The translations under genes were made by a program, and so were the position numbers. Below, piece after piece: positions 25,826-35,395 of a stretch of DNA of 43,540 nt. The notes under the pieces were generated by a model. The model saw only the letters and a list, made by a program, of their open reading frames with translations. It made no database searches and had not been told where the DNA came from. The DNA lies in assembly GCA_030656435.1 (NCBI GenBank), contig JAUSOA010000098.1, positions 1-43,540 of the forward strand, given 5' to 3'. The DNA is from Acholeplasmataceae bacterium (lineage in GTDB: Bacteria > Bacillota_I > Bacilli_A > Acholeplasmatales > Acholeplasmataceae). The stretch's first letter is position 1. Each line of letters starts with the position of its first letter.

Positions 25826-27232
25826 TTATTTTATAGTAATATCAGGAAGACTTGCAGCAGCGACCGATTGGCCAATGCGTCTACTCTTCTCATCTGGTAA
25901 TGTGATTTCAATCTTTTCTGCTAGCTCAGGAAATTCAGTTTCAAGAACATGCTTAGCATAATTAATAACTCGGACTCCACCCTCACCCGAGGTGACTCTT
26001 CCTAGAACCAATACATGATTTATATCATAAAAATTAGCATAATTAGCTATATTATAGCCCAAATAAATACCAATCGTGTCAAATATTCTTTCTGCTGTTC
26101 TATTTCCATCATATAGTAAATGCTGAACATGCTCAAGCTTTTCCGCTGGTGATAGATTAGAATTAAGAATTAAACCGTTACTATCTGCAAGCTTAATGAC
26201 TGCGTCTTGTGAAAAGTATTTCACACCACATCCATAATCTAATGACCATTCATCAACCATGGCATCTAAATTGTAGTCCGCTGGAACAAATGCGAGTTCG
26301 TTTAACCATCCAGTGATATTTCCCTTAGCATCCACATATCCTGCGGCTTGAGAGGTTCCCATCGCAATCCCTAAAACCTGATTAGATTCTAAGCTCATTG
26401 CACCAGCAAGTGCTGTGACATCACCATCATTAGCAACCTCGATTGGAATATCTCCTAAATCCTTAGCAATCTTAATAAACATATCCTTGACATAGTGATC
26501 AAAATCCTCTTTAGGGACCTTGATGAATAGAGATGCTGCCATGACACGGTTATCAATATAAACGCCTGCAGCACTCACACCAATAGCATCTACACGAGGC
26601 ATTTTAGATGCTGCTGTTTGAATTGAACTTAAAATTCCTTGATAATGATAGTTGGGGTCTGTTTGTAATTTAGGATGCCAGATGACTTCCTCTGAATAGA
26701 TTGGTACTCCATCAACAACAGCGGAGACCTTGCGGTCTGAACCACCTGCATCAAATCCAATTCGATAGCCCTCTAAATGTCTTCCAAGTGGCTTTGATAC
26801 TTCATTAGAATCGAGTATTTGGCTTGTTGAAGTATGCTCAACAACGAATTCCTTTTCATAGATTCTAGTCATGAATTCTCGATCGAATTCACGTAAACCA
26901 CCAATTGAGTAGCATGCTTTAATATAATCAGCGATAGACTTTGGTCCGCCAAAGACTATCTTCCAACCACCTTTAATCCATAGTAAGGACTTAATCAGGC
27001 GTTCAATATAAAAAGCATTCGCTTCAAATTCGTTTTCTGATTCGTTAAAAATATAGGTTTTATATACGGAGAATATCCCTTGGTTTCTCTCAATAGCAAT
27101 TACAACAAATTCGGGATTGTTTGAGTTCATGACAGCCTTTAAGAAATTAGCGTTTGCTAAGGCGATTGGTCTGAAGTTTGGATCCAATTCAGATATGATT
27201 TTTGGTAAAACATTATATTTGAATGCATTCAT
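25826..27232 (-). CDS. ROK-like sugar kinase with N-terminal extension
   Basis: 468 aa. Residues ~155-465 form a ROK/ASKHA kinase: IGFDAGGSDRK (phosphate 1), DAIGVSAAGVYIDN, EVANDGDVTALAGA (catalytic Asp region), LGIAMGTSQAAGYV (phosphate 2), and HVLVLGRVTSGEGG near the end. Residues 1-150 are an extension without recognised motifs (FGGPKSIADYIKACYS). The classic ROK zinc motif CxCGxxGCxE is absent. As first gene of a two-gene operon with an LmbE deacetylase, next to nagB, it is a candidate glucosamine kinase making GlcN-6-P; a GlcNAc kinase or a regulator are alternatives. The start ATG 27232 has GGGG 13 nt upstream, a rather long spacing. Confidence 0.75.
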   Translation of the reverse strand: MNAFKYNVLPKIISELDPNFRPIALANANFLKAVMNSNNPEFVVIAIERNQGIFSVYKTYIFNESENEFEANAFYIERLIKSLLWIKGGWKIVFGGPKSIADYIKACYSIGGLREFDREFMTRIYEKEFVVEHTSTSQILDSNEVSKPLGRHLEGYRIGFDAGGSDRKVSAVVDGVPIYSEEVIWHPKLQTDPNYHYQGILSSIQTAASKMPRVDAIGVSAAGVYIDNRVMAASLFIKVPKEDFDHYVKDMFIKIAKDLGDIPIEVANDGDVTALAGAMSLESNQVLGIAMGTSQAAGYVDAKGNITGWLNELAFVPADYNLDAMVDEWSLDYGCGVKYFSQDAVIKLADSNGLILNSNLSPAEKLEHVQHLLYDGNRTAERIFDTIGIYLGYNIANYANFYDINHVLVLGRVTSGEGGVRVINYAKHVLETEFPELAEKIEITLPDEKSRRIGQSVAAASLPDITIK

Positions 27233-27283
27233 TTTCTCATAGTCCCCTTTGTTAATATATGGATACGATTACTGTCCATTACT

Positions 27284-27312
27284 ATCTTACTTAAAATGAC
27301 TGATAAATACAA
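27284..27312 (-). promoter_or_regulatory. Candidate promoter of kinase-deacetylase operon
   Basis: Minus-strand TTGTAT (27307-27312), 17-nt spacer, TAAGAT (27284-27289), ~50 nt before the ATG. Matches are partial. Confidence 0.4.
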
Positions 27313-27350
27313 CTGCATATCCAAGGAATTCAGGTGTTTTATCACAAACG

Positions 27351-27389
27351 AAAAAAAACTTTCAGTTATATTTTTTTCTGTAGTGAAAG
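27351..27389 (-). terminator. Weak terminator at the end of nagB
   Basis: CTTTCA / TGAAAG stem with a 19-nt loop spanning the nagB stop, followed on the minus strand by eight Ts. The stem is short; the T-run is convincing. Confidence 0.4.
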
Positions 27390-28103
27390 CATACTTGCAG
27401 CTTCTTGATCAAGAAAGAATGTAATATCTCTATGTTCTTGTAAAATCGATGCTGGACAATCGATATGAACAGCACCTTCTAGCATATCACGAACTGCTAA
27501 AGCTTTATTTAACCCTGTTGCTATCAAAACTATTTTTTTTGCATTCATGATGTTTTGAATTCCCATGGTGATGGCGTGTGTTGGCACATCGTCAATTGAG
27601 TCGAAAAATCTAGCATTATCGTGTCTAGTTTTCGCATCCAATTGAATTCGGTGTGTCTGACTTAGAAAACTTGTTCCTGGTTCATTGAAACCGATATGCC
27701 CATTTCTTCCGAGACCAAGTAATTGAATATCTAATTCATATTGATTTAATAAATCATTGTATATTTTGGCATAGTCAGCAGTGCAATCTATTTTCATACT
27801 CGGTAGATAGGTACGCTCTTTATTAATATCTATATAGTGAAAAAAATGCTTATTCATAAAGTATGCATAGCTTTGATGGTTATCTGATGATATCCCTTCA
27901 TACTCATCTAAGTTGAACGTAGTAACATCCTTATATGTTGTCTGATTGCTCTTAAAATCATGAACAAGCGCTTTATATACACCTATCATAGATGAACCTG
28001 TAGCAAGTCCTAAAACTGCTTTAGGTTGATCGTTAACGATTTTAATAATTTCCTTTGCAGCCAAATCGTAAAGCCTATCCTTCTGGTCAATAATGATCTT
28101 CAT
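27366..28103 (-). CDS. nagB: Glucosamine-6-phosphate deaminase
   Basis: 245 aa, full length. LGLATGSS, TTFNLDEYEG, LLGLGRNGHIGFNEPG and the TMGIQNIM region are the standard NagB active-site elements. Converts GlcN-6-P to fructose-6-P and ammonia, the exit point into glycolysis. Last gene of the nine-gene operon starting at 40046; GGGAG precedes the ATG. A hairpin with a T-run lies in the 51-nt gap before it, so its level may be set lower than that of upstream genes. The window shows no nagA to supply GlcN-6-P, which points to the nearby deacetylase/kinase pair as possible source. Confidence 0.95.
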   Translation of the reverse strand: MKIIIDQKDRLYDLAAKEIIKIVNDQPKAVLGLATGSSMIGVYKALVHDFKSNQTTYKDVTTFNLDEYEGISSDNHQSYAYFMNKHFFHYIDINKERTYLPSMKIDCTADYAKIYNDLLNQYELDIQLLGLGRNGHIGFNEPGTSFLSQTHRIQLDAKTRHDNARFFDSIDDVPTHAITMGIQNIMNAKKIVLIATGLNKALAVRDMLEGAVHIDCPASILQEHRDITFFLDQEAASMLSLQKKI

Positions 28104-28123
28104 ATTGTCTCCCTTAAGTAAAA

Positions 28124-28145
28124 ATATGAGTATAAATACTCACAT
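28124..28145 (-). terminator. Hairpin with T-run between GH16 gene and nagB (attenuator or partial terminator)
   Basis: ATATGAGTA (28124-28132) pairs with TACTCACAT (28137-28145) around TAAA. On the minus strand TTTTT follows, then the nagB ribosome site. T-rich on both sides. Confidence 0.5.
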
Positions 28146-28154
28146 TTTTTTTGT

Positions 28155-29468
28155 TTAATTATTGGGCATGCGATGACTTAAATTTAAATATAAGTCATCA
28201 AAATAGATGCCGTTACCTGCGGTTCCGATAAGTGAAACTTCAAGTCTTCTTGTTCCAACAGGAAGATCAATTGTCATTTCCTTCATGTAATACTCACCTA
28301 AAACAAAGTTAGGATCATTTTTATCAAATGTTAGTGAGTAGCTTTCAATTCTTGTAGTCTCGAGTGGTCTCGCTTCGATTAATACCATTCCTGCATCATC
28401 AAGATGTTCGAGTTTGACTTTCACCCACAATGTAACCTCAAAGGTTTCATCCATTCCTGTAACAAACTGGTATACTATATCATCCTTAGGGACAAATAAT
28501 GCTTTCGAATTATTGATTCCTTGATTAGAGACAATTTCAACCAAGCTTGTTGCTGTTTTTCGCCATGCATCAGGTGAACCTTCAAAGCCTGGGTTTGATA
28601 TTAAATTATTCAATGGCATTTCTATTGGTGCTGTTGGATAATGACTAGGAAAATTACTTCTTCCACCTGCAGTTTCAATATATGGATTATCGAGGTACGG
28701 TGTATAACGAATCCAATCAACAAACATGTAATCAGTTTCAAAGTCGGGAGTGCCTGCCCATCCATCTGGAAACCAGTGTCCAATCCATAGTCTTCCAGCA
28801 TAATTCGGAATATTATAATCTGACGTGTGAAGTAAAATATCATCAACATAATAATCAATTCTCGCTGGGTTTGTATGCCATTCAAATTTATATGTGTGCC
28901 ACTCTCCATCATTATGAACAATATCGGTGACATGCTGTCTATGGTCTGTATCTGTTAAAGTTACCCAGTTTGTTGTCCAAATCGATCTAAAGCTATTGTT
29001 AACATTCAATTCAATATCAATTTCTTGATTGAGTGATAATTCATGATTATAATAAAACGTCCAAAATGCACTTGTAGCACCAAAGCGAGGTAGAGCCTTC
29101 ATTCTAACCTCAAAACGACCCGGTCCAAACGCTTCATTAGATATTAGAGCTGCGCCAGTCCTTGTGCCTGAATTACTGTTATAGCCTTTATGAGGCCCAG
29201 CATAATAATCTCCATTGGCTTGCAGTACAACAACACCATCATCGGTATAATGAACATTTTGTGCGATTACACCGTTATTGGTTGTTCCCCATTTGGTATT
29301 TGCAATCTCCCAATTATTAATATCAATTCCATTTTCAAAATTATCAAAAAATATATTATCTAAATCTAGGTTATCATCTGGGTTAAATTCATCTGTCTCC
29401 TCACCCTTAGTACATGAAGCAAAAAAGATTGAACCTACCAGTATCATAACGAATACAATTTTTTTCAT
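28155..29468 (-). CDS. GH16 family endo-beta-glycanase lipoprotein (copy near nagB)
   Basis: 437 aa from ATG 29468 (GGAGG 5-6 nt upstream; an earlier ATG overlaps that site). Lipobox FASC, Cys19. GH16 jelly-roll domain ~40-270 with catalytic EIDIE (~149-153; nucleophile and acid/base Glu) in the context SAFWTFYY...NQEIDIELN. C-terminal CBM4/9-like domain ~285-430 (NLISNPGFEG, GIYFDDLYLN). GH16 enzymes cut internal beta-1,3/1,4 bonds in glucans, agars, carrageenans or poly-LacNAc/keratan-type glycans. In an operon with GH20, NagB and an ABC importer, a GlcNAc-containing polysaccharide is a reasonable target, but the subfamily cannot be set by eye. Starts 12 nt after the ROK regulator stop. Confidence 0.88.
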   Translation of the reverse strand: MKKIVFVMILVGSIFFASCTKGEETDEFNPDDNLDLDNIFFDNFENGIDINNWEIANTKWGTTNNGVIAQNVHYTDDGVVVLQANGDYYAGPHKGYNSNSGTRTGAALISNEAFGPGRFEVRMKALPRFGATSAFWTFYYNHELSLNQEIDIELNVNNSFRSIWTTNWVTLTDTDHRQHVTDIVHNDGEWHTYKFEWHTNPARIDYYVDDILLHTSDYNIPNYAGRLWIGHWFPDGWAGTPDFETDYMFVDWIRYTPYLDNPYIETAGGRSNFPSHYPTAPIEMPLNNLISNPGFEGSPDAWRKTATSLVEIVSNQGINNSKALFVPKDDIVYQFVTGMDETFEVTLWVKVKLEHLDDAGMVLIEARPLETTRIESYSLTFDKNDPNFVLGEYYMKEMTIDLPVGTRRLEVSLIGTAGNGIYFDDLYLNLSHRMPNN

Positions 29469-29480
29469 TACTACCTCCAT

Positions 29481-30680
29481 TTAATTCTTGTTGCCATTTC
29501 CTCGTTTTCTATTTTCGATTAACACCTTAAAGGCTTGATCGATTGCAACGCTTCTTGCACCAAAGGAAATTGCTTCATCTCCACATGTTGCATATTTCAA
29601 TTCGATTTCACTCGATTGTTTTCCAAGAAATAATTTCACTTCATCTAAATACTTATCTTTAAATCCTCTAACTCTACCACTAATATAAATATGCTTACAG
29701 TCAAAAACGTTATAAAGGTTGGAAATAAGTATTCCAATATTTTTAGCGCTTTCTATTACAACAGTTTGCACTAATGGATCTTGTTGCTCAAATGCCTCGA
29801 TGACATCACTTGTTCTAAATCCATCCTTTATATTGGTTATTTCTCCAATTGTTTTATAATATGCTATTTGGTTTTTTATTGAGTTCGTGGAGCATATTGA
29901 ATCGTAATAAACAATATTTCCAAAACGATCAAATGTCTTCATCAAGCCAAATTCGCCAGCAAATCCTTGTTCACCTTCAACTATTTTTCCTTTATTAAGG
30001 ATTGCTCCACCAATACCTGTGTCGATATGGACTAAAATAGCATCTTCAATAGAAGAATCAATATAGCCTTGTTCTCTTTCACCCAGCAACCATAAATTAA
30101 TATCATTTTTCAATGAGACGTGTACGTTTAAATGTTTCTTAAAATAATCCTTTAACTTAATATGTTGAGCAGGTTTAAATTTAGGAGACTGAAAGATTTC
30201 TTGAGTAGAACTGTTAATTTTACCAGGTGCAGCGATGCAAACCGAAAGTAAAGCACGTTGGTTTGATTCGTGTTTACTTCTAAGCAAATCAATAGTCTGA
30301 GTAATTTCATTGAGTGTTTTCTCATCAATAAACTCTTGATTGGGTATATCGACTTCATCGATGGTTCCACCCTCTAAATCAGAGAAAACGATTTTGACAT
30401 GAGTTGGTGCAAAGTTAATAACACCCACCATTCCGGCGTTTGGATTAATTTTATAAAGAGTTTTCTTTCTTCCAACATTATTCTTTAGAAGATGTTCTTC
30501 CTCGGTGAAAACAACTAGATGATTCTCAATCATTTCATTCATGATTTTTGTTAATCCCGGCTTACTTAAATGCATTCTTTTGGCCAAATCACTACTTGAC
30601 ATGTGTTTTTCTTTGAGGAGCTGAAGTACCATCTCCACATTTAAATCTCTAGCAACTGTTTGATCACTACCATATTTCAT
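29481..30680 (-). CDS. ROK-family transcriptional regulator (NagC/XylR type)
   Basis: 399 aa. N-terminal winged HTH ~10-75 (SSSDLAKRMHLSKPGLTKIM) and ROK domain ~80-385 (DAILVHIDTGIGGAIL, GEQGFAGEFGL). The zinc motif CxCGxxGCxE that usually follows the GExGH region is missing (YYDSICSTNSI instead), so a zinc-free variant is likely. Placed inside the operon between GH20 and GH16 genes, it probably senses a hexosamine intermediate and represses the operon. AAGGAG overlaps the stop of the GH20 gene. Confidence 0.88.
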   Translation of the reverse strand: MKYGSDQTVARDLNVEMVLQLLKEKHMSSSDLAKRMHLSKPGLTKIMNEMIENHLVVFTEEEHLLKNNVGRKKTLYKINPNAGMVGVINFAPTHVKIVFSDLEGGTIDEVDIPNQEFIDEKTLNEITQTIDLLRSKHESNQRALLSVCIAAPGKINSSTQEIFQSPKFKPAQHIKLKDYFKKHLNVHVSLKNDINLWLLGEREQGYIDSSIEDAILVHIDTGIGGAILNKGKIVEGEQGFAGEFGLMKTFDRFGNIVYYDSICSTNSIKNQIAYYKTIGEITNIKDGFRTSDVIEAFEQQDPLVQTVVIESAKNIGILISNLYNVFDCKHIYISGRVRGFKDKYLDEVKLFLGKQSSEIELKYATCGDEAISFGARSVAIDQAFKVLIENRKRGNGNKN

Positions 30681-30691
30681 AAAATCACTCC

Positions 30692-32557
30692 TTAGTGTAT
30701 TTTAACAATACCCTCTAACTTATTTCTTAAATCAATCATGCGCATTGTAGACAATTTATAGTCACTTTCTTTATTTCGTTCATTCCAAGCAATTTGATAA
30801 TGATTCATCGCTTCATTGAAAAGCGAGAGCATCGCCTTGAACTCATCAATCTTGTGACTATAAAGATCAACTAGTGCTATGCCTAGCTTGCTTGCTACTA
30901 GAAGTATTTTCAGCGAAAATAATATCTCGTGATCGACAATTTGACGGTCAGCCATCTTATAATCTATTTTACGATAATCTGCTAACATTGAAGTAAAGAA
31001 TATTTCATAATTTTTATATTCTTCCAAGCTTAAAAGTCTTCTATCTTTGATTATGAACATTGGGTCACTTAAATTGGTGCCAAAATTGATGTGATCAGTT
31101 TGCTGAATATAGAGTAGTTTAAATAGCTGTGTAGCATTTGCAGCCTTTTCAGTTTCTATTTGATATGAGTTTCCAAGTCTTAACATCATTCTAGACATTT
31201 GCTTACTTGCGTCCATATAAATTTCGCGATCTAAATAATCTAAAACCATTTCATCTTGTTCTGTATCAGCATTCCATGCATATGCAGCACCAATTGCGTA
31301 TGGGAAATAGGATAAAGATAACTGTTGCCATGAACCACCATCACCCCAGTCTGTATTGAGTAGACCAGTAGCCATATATTTTTTTCCAACACGAGCTGCT
31401 CTTTTGATATTTTTTAACATATTGTCATGTATACCTACAATTGAATTCCACATAGATGTCCCTGGGCACACATAATATTCAAAGCCTTTATCTACATATT
31501 TTTGTAGATCTTCTTCCTTGAAATCATTTTCATCATATCCCCACTCTAAAGCGATTATATCTTTAGGTAATAGTTCAAGAATTTCAGAATGATTTTTGAT
31601 TACATCGCCCCACATCATGACTTTATAATTTTTGTCATTCATAGAGTCATATAGTTTTTTAATGAATCTTGCATATACTATTGCTCTTCCATCTTTTTCA
31701 ACCTCATGCTTACTTGCACCGAATCCTAATTCAAAGGGTTCATCTGCGCCAATATTGACAATTTTTTCACTAAAGCCTTGTAGATACTCATCAAATAATG
31801 ATTGAACAAATAGAAAGGAATCATCTAATTTAGGATTGAGTGTTGATGATGGTGAATTCACCATCCATTTATAGGTGAAACCTTCAGGACATTCCGCAAG
31901 ATGATTAAATTCTTTTTGGTTTAGCCAAAATGACATGTGCCCAAAAGAATTTTGATTCGGAATGAGTTTTATATATCTTTCTTTTGCATAGAAATCTATC
32001 TTGATTACATCTTCTTTAGTTAACATATCTGATGGATCATCATAATACGAATCCTTAGATGGATAATAGTAAGAATTGCCTTCAACATTGAATTGTAATT
32101 GATTCATTTTTAAATCACTCATTAAATCAATAATTTTATAAAATGTATCAACCTTATAGACTCTATTTCTACTAATATCAAGCATTAATCCGCGGTGTTT
32201 AAAATCAGGTGAATCATCAATTATAATGCCGTTTAAAACACCGCCAGAATTTTGCTTTAGAATTTGCTTTAATGTACAGATTGCATAATAGCATCCCGTT
32301 TCATTTTGATAGAAAAGATTAATGCTTCGATGATCTATTAAAATCTTATATTGCTCCTCAGCTAATTCGTTATCCTGTGAAAAAACAATAGGAGTTCCAT
32401 GAGCACCAAAGATGTAAGATGGAAAGTCTGTAACTAGTTTTTTTACAGATCGAGTTGTTAACAATTGACTTCCGTTGACCACGAATTGAAAGCTGCCATT
32501 AATCTTTAGTATTTCTTTTGTGTATGTTAAATGTTTTGGTTTCGGGATGATATTCAT
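30692..32557 (-). CDS. GH20 beta-N-acetylhexosaminidase, cytoplasmic
   Basis: 621 aa. GH20b N-terminal domain ~1-125 and catalytic TIM barrel ~127-430 (FKHRGLMLDISRNRVYK, QLQFNVEGNSYY, VNIGADEPFELG with the Asp-Glu pair near 272, VMMWGDV). A helical C-terminal domain of ~150 residues follows. Uses substrate-assisted catalysis to release terminal beta-GlcNAc or GalNAc. No signal peptide is seen, so it should act on oligosaccharides brought in by the ABC permeases. AGGT lies ~7 nt before the ATG, 25 nt after the GLUG lipoprotein gene. Confidence 0.9.
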   Translation of the reverse strand: MNIIPKPKHLTYTKEILKINGSFQFVVNGSQLLTTRSVKKLVTDFPSYIFGAHGTPIVFSQDNELAEEQYKILIDHRSINLFYQNETGCYYAICTLKQILKQNSGGVLNGIIIDDSPDFKHRGLMLDISRNRVYKVDTFYKIIDLMSDLKMNQLQFNVEGNSYYYPSKDSYYDDPSDMLTKEDVIKIDFYAKERYIKLIPNQNSFGHMSFWLNQKEFNHLAECPEGFTYKWMVNSPSSTLNPKLDDSFLFVQSLFDEYLQGFSEKIVNIGADEPFELGFGASKHEVEKDGRAIVYARFIKKLYDSMNDKNYKVMMWGDVIKNHSEILELLPKDIIALEWGYDENDFKEEDLQKYVDKGFEYYVCPGTSMWNSIVGIHDNMLKNIKRAARVGKKYMATGLLNTDWGDGGSWQQLSLSYFPYAIGAAYAWNADTEQDEMVLDYLDREIYMDASKQMSRMMLRLGNSYQIETEKAANATQLFKLLYIQQTDHINFGTNLSDPMFIIKDRRLLSLEEYKNYEIFFTSMLADYRKIDYKMADRQIVDHEILFSLKILLVASKLGIALVDLYSHKIDEFKAMLSLFNEAMNHYQIAWNERNKESDYKLSTMRMIDLRNKLEGIVKIH

Positions 32558-32582
32558 AATTGTACCTGCTTATCTTGTATTT

Positions 32583-35384
32583 TTATTCTTGAACTTTTAC
32601 CATAGGAATTGTTCCTTCAACGATGTTCCAAACGGAATCATCAAAGTTTGTAAATGATGATGCTGTCTTTAGGAATGCATCAGTTACTAAGAGTGCATCA
32701 AATGTAGCGTTTGCTGCGTGGAAGAAAGTAACTGCACCTGTTAATGTTTGATCAACATATTCATTTTCTATTGTTCCTTCATTTCCGATTGCGAATCCAG
32801 GTCCTTTAATACCCATAACTTCAAATCTTCCAACTGAGTTTCTGGAAATGACATTACGGATTGTTCCGTAATTGTCACCTACAAATCCTCCGACCCATTG
32901 GCCAGTTGACATGATTGTAACTTGTGAGTAAATATTTTCGATTAAACCGTAGTTTTTAGATGCGATAACACCAGTAGCTGCTCCAACATACAAATCAGCT
33001 GGACGATCAGCACCTAGAAGATTAAAGTTTTTCACTACGCCTGTTGCACCGATATGACCAAACATACCGAAATCATGCTTAGCATCTCCACCCTTGAATC
33101 CTGAGATAGTATATCCTTGTCCATCAAAGATTCCTGTAAATGGGGTAGCCTCACTACCGATTGCATTTAAGTACCAACCTTCTAATACGATATTACTCGT
33201 TAATCTATATTCTTTAGCTAATAAGGCAGGATCAGTTGATGCTGCTAGTGCATGTAACTGTGCTTCATTTGAAATTGTTTCGAATGTAGCTACGACTGCA
33301 CTTGACTTAACCATAGGAATTGTTCCTTCAACGATGTTCCAAACGGAATCATCAAAGTTTGTAAATGATGATGCTGTCTTTAGGAATGCATCAGTTACTA
33401 AGAGTGCATCAAATGTAGCATTTGCTGCGTGGAAGAAAGTAACTGCACCTGTTAATGTTTGATCAACATATACATTTTCTATTGTTCCTTCATTATCGAT
33501 TGCAAAACCTGGACCTTTTATTGTCATATTATCTGTACGACCCACTTTACTTCTTACAATTACATTTTGAATAGTTCCGAAATTATTAGCAACAAATCCA
33601 GCAACCCATTGTCCAGAGGATAATATCGTCACTTCAACATAAATGTTTTCAATTAAACCGTGGTTAACAGAAGCTATAGGGGCACCTGCTGCACCAACAT
33701 ACATGTCAGCATCTCGTCCAGCACCGAGTAGATTGAAATTCTTAACTACTCCTGTCGAACCAATATATCCAAACATTCCAAAGTTGTGTTTACCGTCCCC
33801 ACCCTTGAATCCAGTGATGGTATAACCTTGTCCATCAAAGGTTCCTGTAAATGGTGTTGCTTCACTACCGATAGCAAATAAATACCAATTTTCAAGTGTT
33901 AAATCATTTGCAAGTAAGTAAGTTTTTCCAAGTGCTTCAGCATTTGTCTGTGTTGCGAGTGCAACCAAATCAGCTTCTGTAGTGATATAAACTGTTGACT
34001 CTATTGGAATTGGATTATAAATCAATGTAAAAGTCATTGAAGCATTGATAGTTTCATCTGTAATTAAATAAGCTTCAACTGTGACTGTTGATAAATTTAC
34101 GACATCCGTAGTAAATGATAATAATCCTGTTGCGCTGAGTGTAACTCCAGTAACTGCTGTTGCTAATCGATAGCCAATTTCTGTTTCTAATGTGCCATTG
34201 ACAATAGCAACTACGACTTGTAATTCTTCAGTAGTTTCAACATCTACCGATGTTTGGTCATTTGTAATGGATAATGAGATTTCCTTTTCAGTAGGAGCTA
34301 CAAATCCCTCATGCTTGAGTAGAGGATAGAACCCATCTTCAATGAACCAAATATTTGTATTAAATTCAGAGAATGTTGCTGCTGTTTTCATTGTTGCAGT
34401 CGATCTCATAAATGATGTATTTGTAGTTGGAGTAAATGCGATATAGTTTGGAGTCGTCATCTTATCTCTATCACCATAAACTTCAATCATTTGTCCTTCA
34501 TTTGCTGCCACAAGTCCTGCAGAACGTGCTTGAAGATTTGTGTTTCCGCTCATAATTTTGCCAATTGCGTAAGAGTAACTAATTGTTCCTCTATTCACAG
34601 AAACCATTGCTCCAGCTGAAGTTCCAATAACAGTGACATCCATTTCAGAAATAACATTGGTGATTAATCCACCATTGATTCCTGCGACACCACCACTCCA
34701 ACCTGTTGCATTCACTTCACCTTGAAGATGTACATTTCTAACAATACCTGTTGAACCTATTTGTGCGAAAAATCCAACAGTAAAGCTTCCATTGACTTCA
34801 ATATTTGTTATAGAAAAACCTTGACCGTCAAATAAGCCATTAAAATAACTACCAGGAATAATATTTCCATTGTCTTCTTCTATATCAGCAGTACCTAAAG
34901 GTATCCATGCAGATGTAAGTTCAATATTATTCATCAATTTATAACGCTCATTGAGTCCGTTCGTTGCTGTCCCAATTGCACGCAATTGTGCTTCAGTAGT
35001 TATTTCAACGAAAACTTCTGGATTATTAACAGTAAAGACTTTAGTTGACGTCTTTGTTGGATCGTAAAGTGATGTAATTCTAATTGTAAACGTTACTTTA
35101 TCCTCTGCATTCACAGAAACTGTGAGTTCAGAGCCTGTTAAGGATATCCCTGAAGGAGCGCCTAGCAATGTAAATCTAACTTGTTGATTTGCACCTTCTG
35201 GAAGTGCTCTTCCCGTTAATGTGTAATTCCCAGGACTTAAATTTGTATTCGAATTTGTAATTTCAACACTTGCTACATCTGGATCAACTGGTGTTGTAGG
35301 CACTGTTTGTTCACTTGGCTTACAAGCTACCAGTAATGTAACCATAAATAATGCAATCAATAATAAATATAACGGTTTTCTCAT
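32583..35384 (-). CDS. GLUG/beta-helix repeat lipoprotein
   Basis: 933 aa. Lipobox LVAC, Cys21. Ig-like region ~40-125, then three modules with GLUG-type turns: each has an LxAIGTxxN-like or LVALAT segment, a YFNGLFDGQGFSI / FTGTFDGQGYTI segment, an IGSTGVVKN segment and a G-L-I-E/T-N turn, giving a right-handed beta-helix. A second Ig-like region lies ~365-455. Modules 2 and 3 end in nearly identical tails (TFFHAANATFDALL, FDDSVWNIVEGTIPMVK). No catalytic motif. A surface glycan-binding or adhesin role is likely, given its place between GH16 and GH20 genes. It may hold the polysaccharide for the lipoprotein GH16 enzymes; this is inference. Confidence 0.8.
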   Translation of the reverse strand: MRKPLYLLLIALFMVTLLVACKPSEQTVPTTPVDPDVASVEITNSNTNLSPGNYTLTGRALPEGANQQVRFTLLGAPSGISLTGSELTVSVNAEDKVTFTIRITSLYDPTKTSTKVFTVNNPEVFVEITTEAQLRAIGTATNGLNERYKLMNNIELTSAWIPLGTADIEEDNGNIIPGSYFNGLFDGQGFSITNIEVNGSFTVGFFAQIGSTGIVRNVHLQGEVNATGWSGGVAGINGGLITNVISEMDVTVIGTSAGAMVSVNRGTISYSYAIGKIMSGNTNLQARSAGLVAANEGQMIEVYGDRDKMTTPNYIAFTPTTNTSFMRSTATMKTAATFSEFNTNIWFIEDGFYPLLKHEGFVAPTEKEISLSITNDQTSVDVETTEELQVVVAIVNGTLETEIGYRLATAVTGVTLSATGLLSFTTDVVNLSTVTVEAYLITDETINASMTFTLIYNPIPIESTVYITTEADLVALATQTNAEALGKTYLLANDLTLENWYLFAIGSEATPFTGTFDGQGYTITGFKGGDGKHNFGMFGYIGSTGVVKNFNLLGAGRDADMYVGAAGAPIASVNHGLIENIYVEVTILSSGQWVAGFVANNFGTIQNVIVRSKVGRTDNMTIKGPGFAIDNEGTIENVYVDQTLTGAVTFFHAANATFDALLVTDAFLKTASSFTNFDDSVWNIVEGTIPMVKSSAVVATFETISNEAQLHALAASTDPALLAKEYRLTSNIVLEGWYLNAIGSEATPFTGIFDGQGYTISGFKGGDAKHDFGMFGHIGATGVVKNFNLLGADRPADLYVGAATGVIASKNYGLIENIYSQVTIMSTGQWVGGFVGDNYGTIRNVISRNSVGRFEVMGIKGPGFAIGNEGTIENEYVDQTLTGAVTFFHAANATFDALLVTDAFLKTASSFTNFDDSVWNIVEGTIPMVKVQE
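32600..32793 (-). repeat. Near-identical ~194-bp direct repeat, copy 1
   Basis: Almost the same DNA recurs at 33311-33504, 711 bp (237 codons) away, with only a few mismatches. It encodes the tail of GLUG module 3. Confidence 0.85.
33311..33504 (-). repeat. Near-identical ~194-bp direct repeat, copy 2
   Basis: Second copy, encoding the tail of GLUG module 2. Differences include a G/A change near 33420 and a T/A change near 33472 relative to copy 1. Flanking module DNA is much more diverged. Confidence 0.85.
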
Positions 35385-35395
35385 TTCTCTCTCCC

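Noticed and set aside
29481-30680. Sugar kinase assignment for the ROK protein next to GH20
   Set aside because: A clear N-terminal winged HTH makes it a transcriptional regulator rather than a kinase.
32583-35384. Phage tail or adhesin mobile element suggested by repeats
   Set aside because: The repeats are within one lipoprotein gene, with no phage, transposase or attachment-site features nearby.
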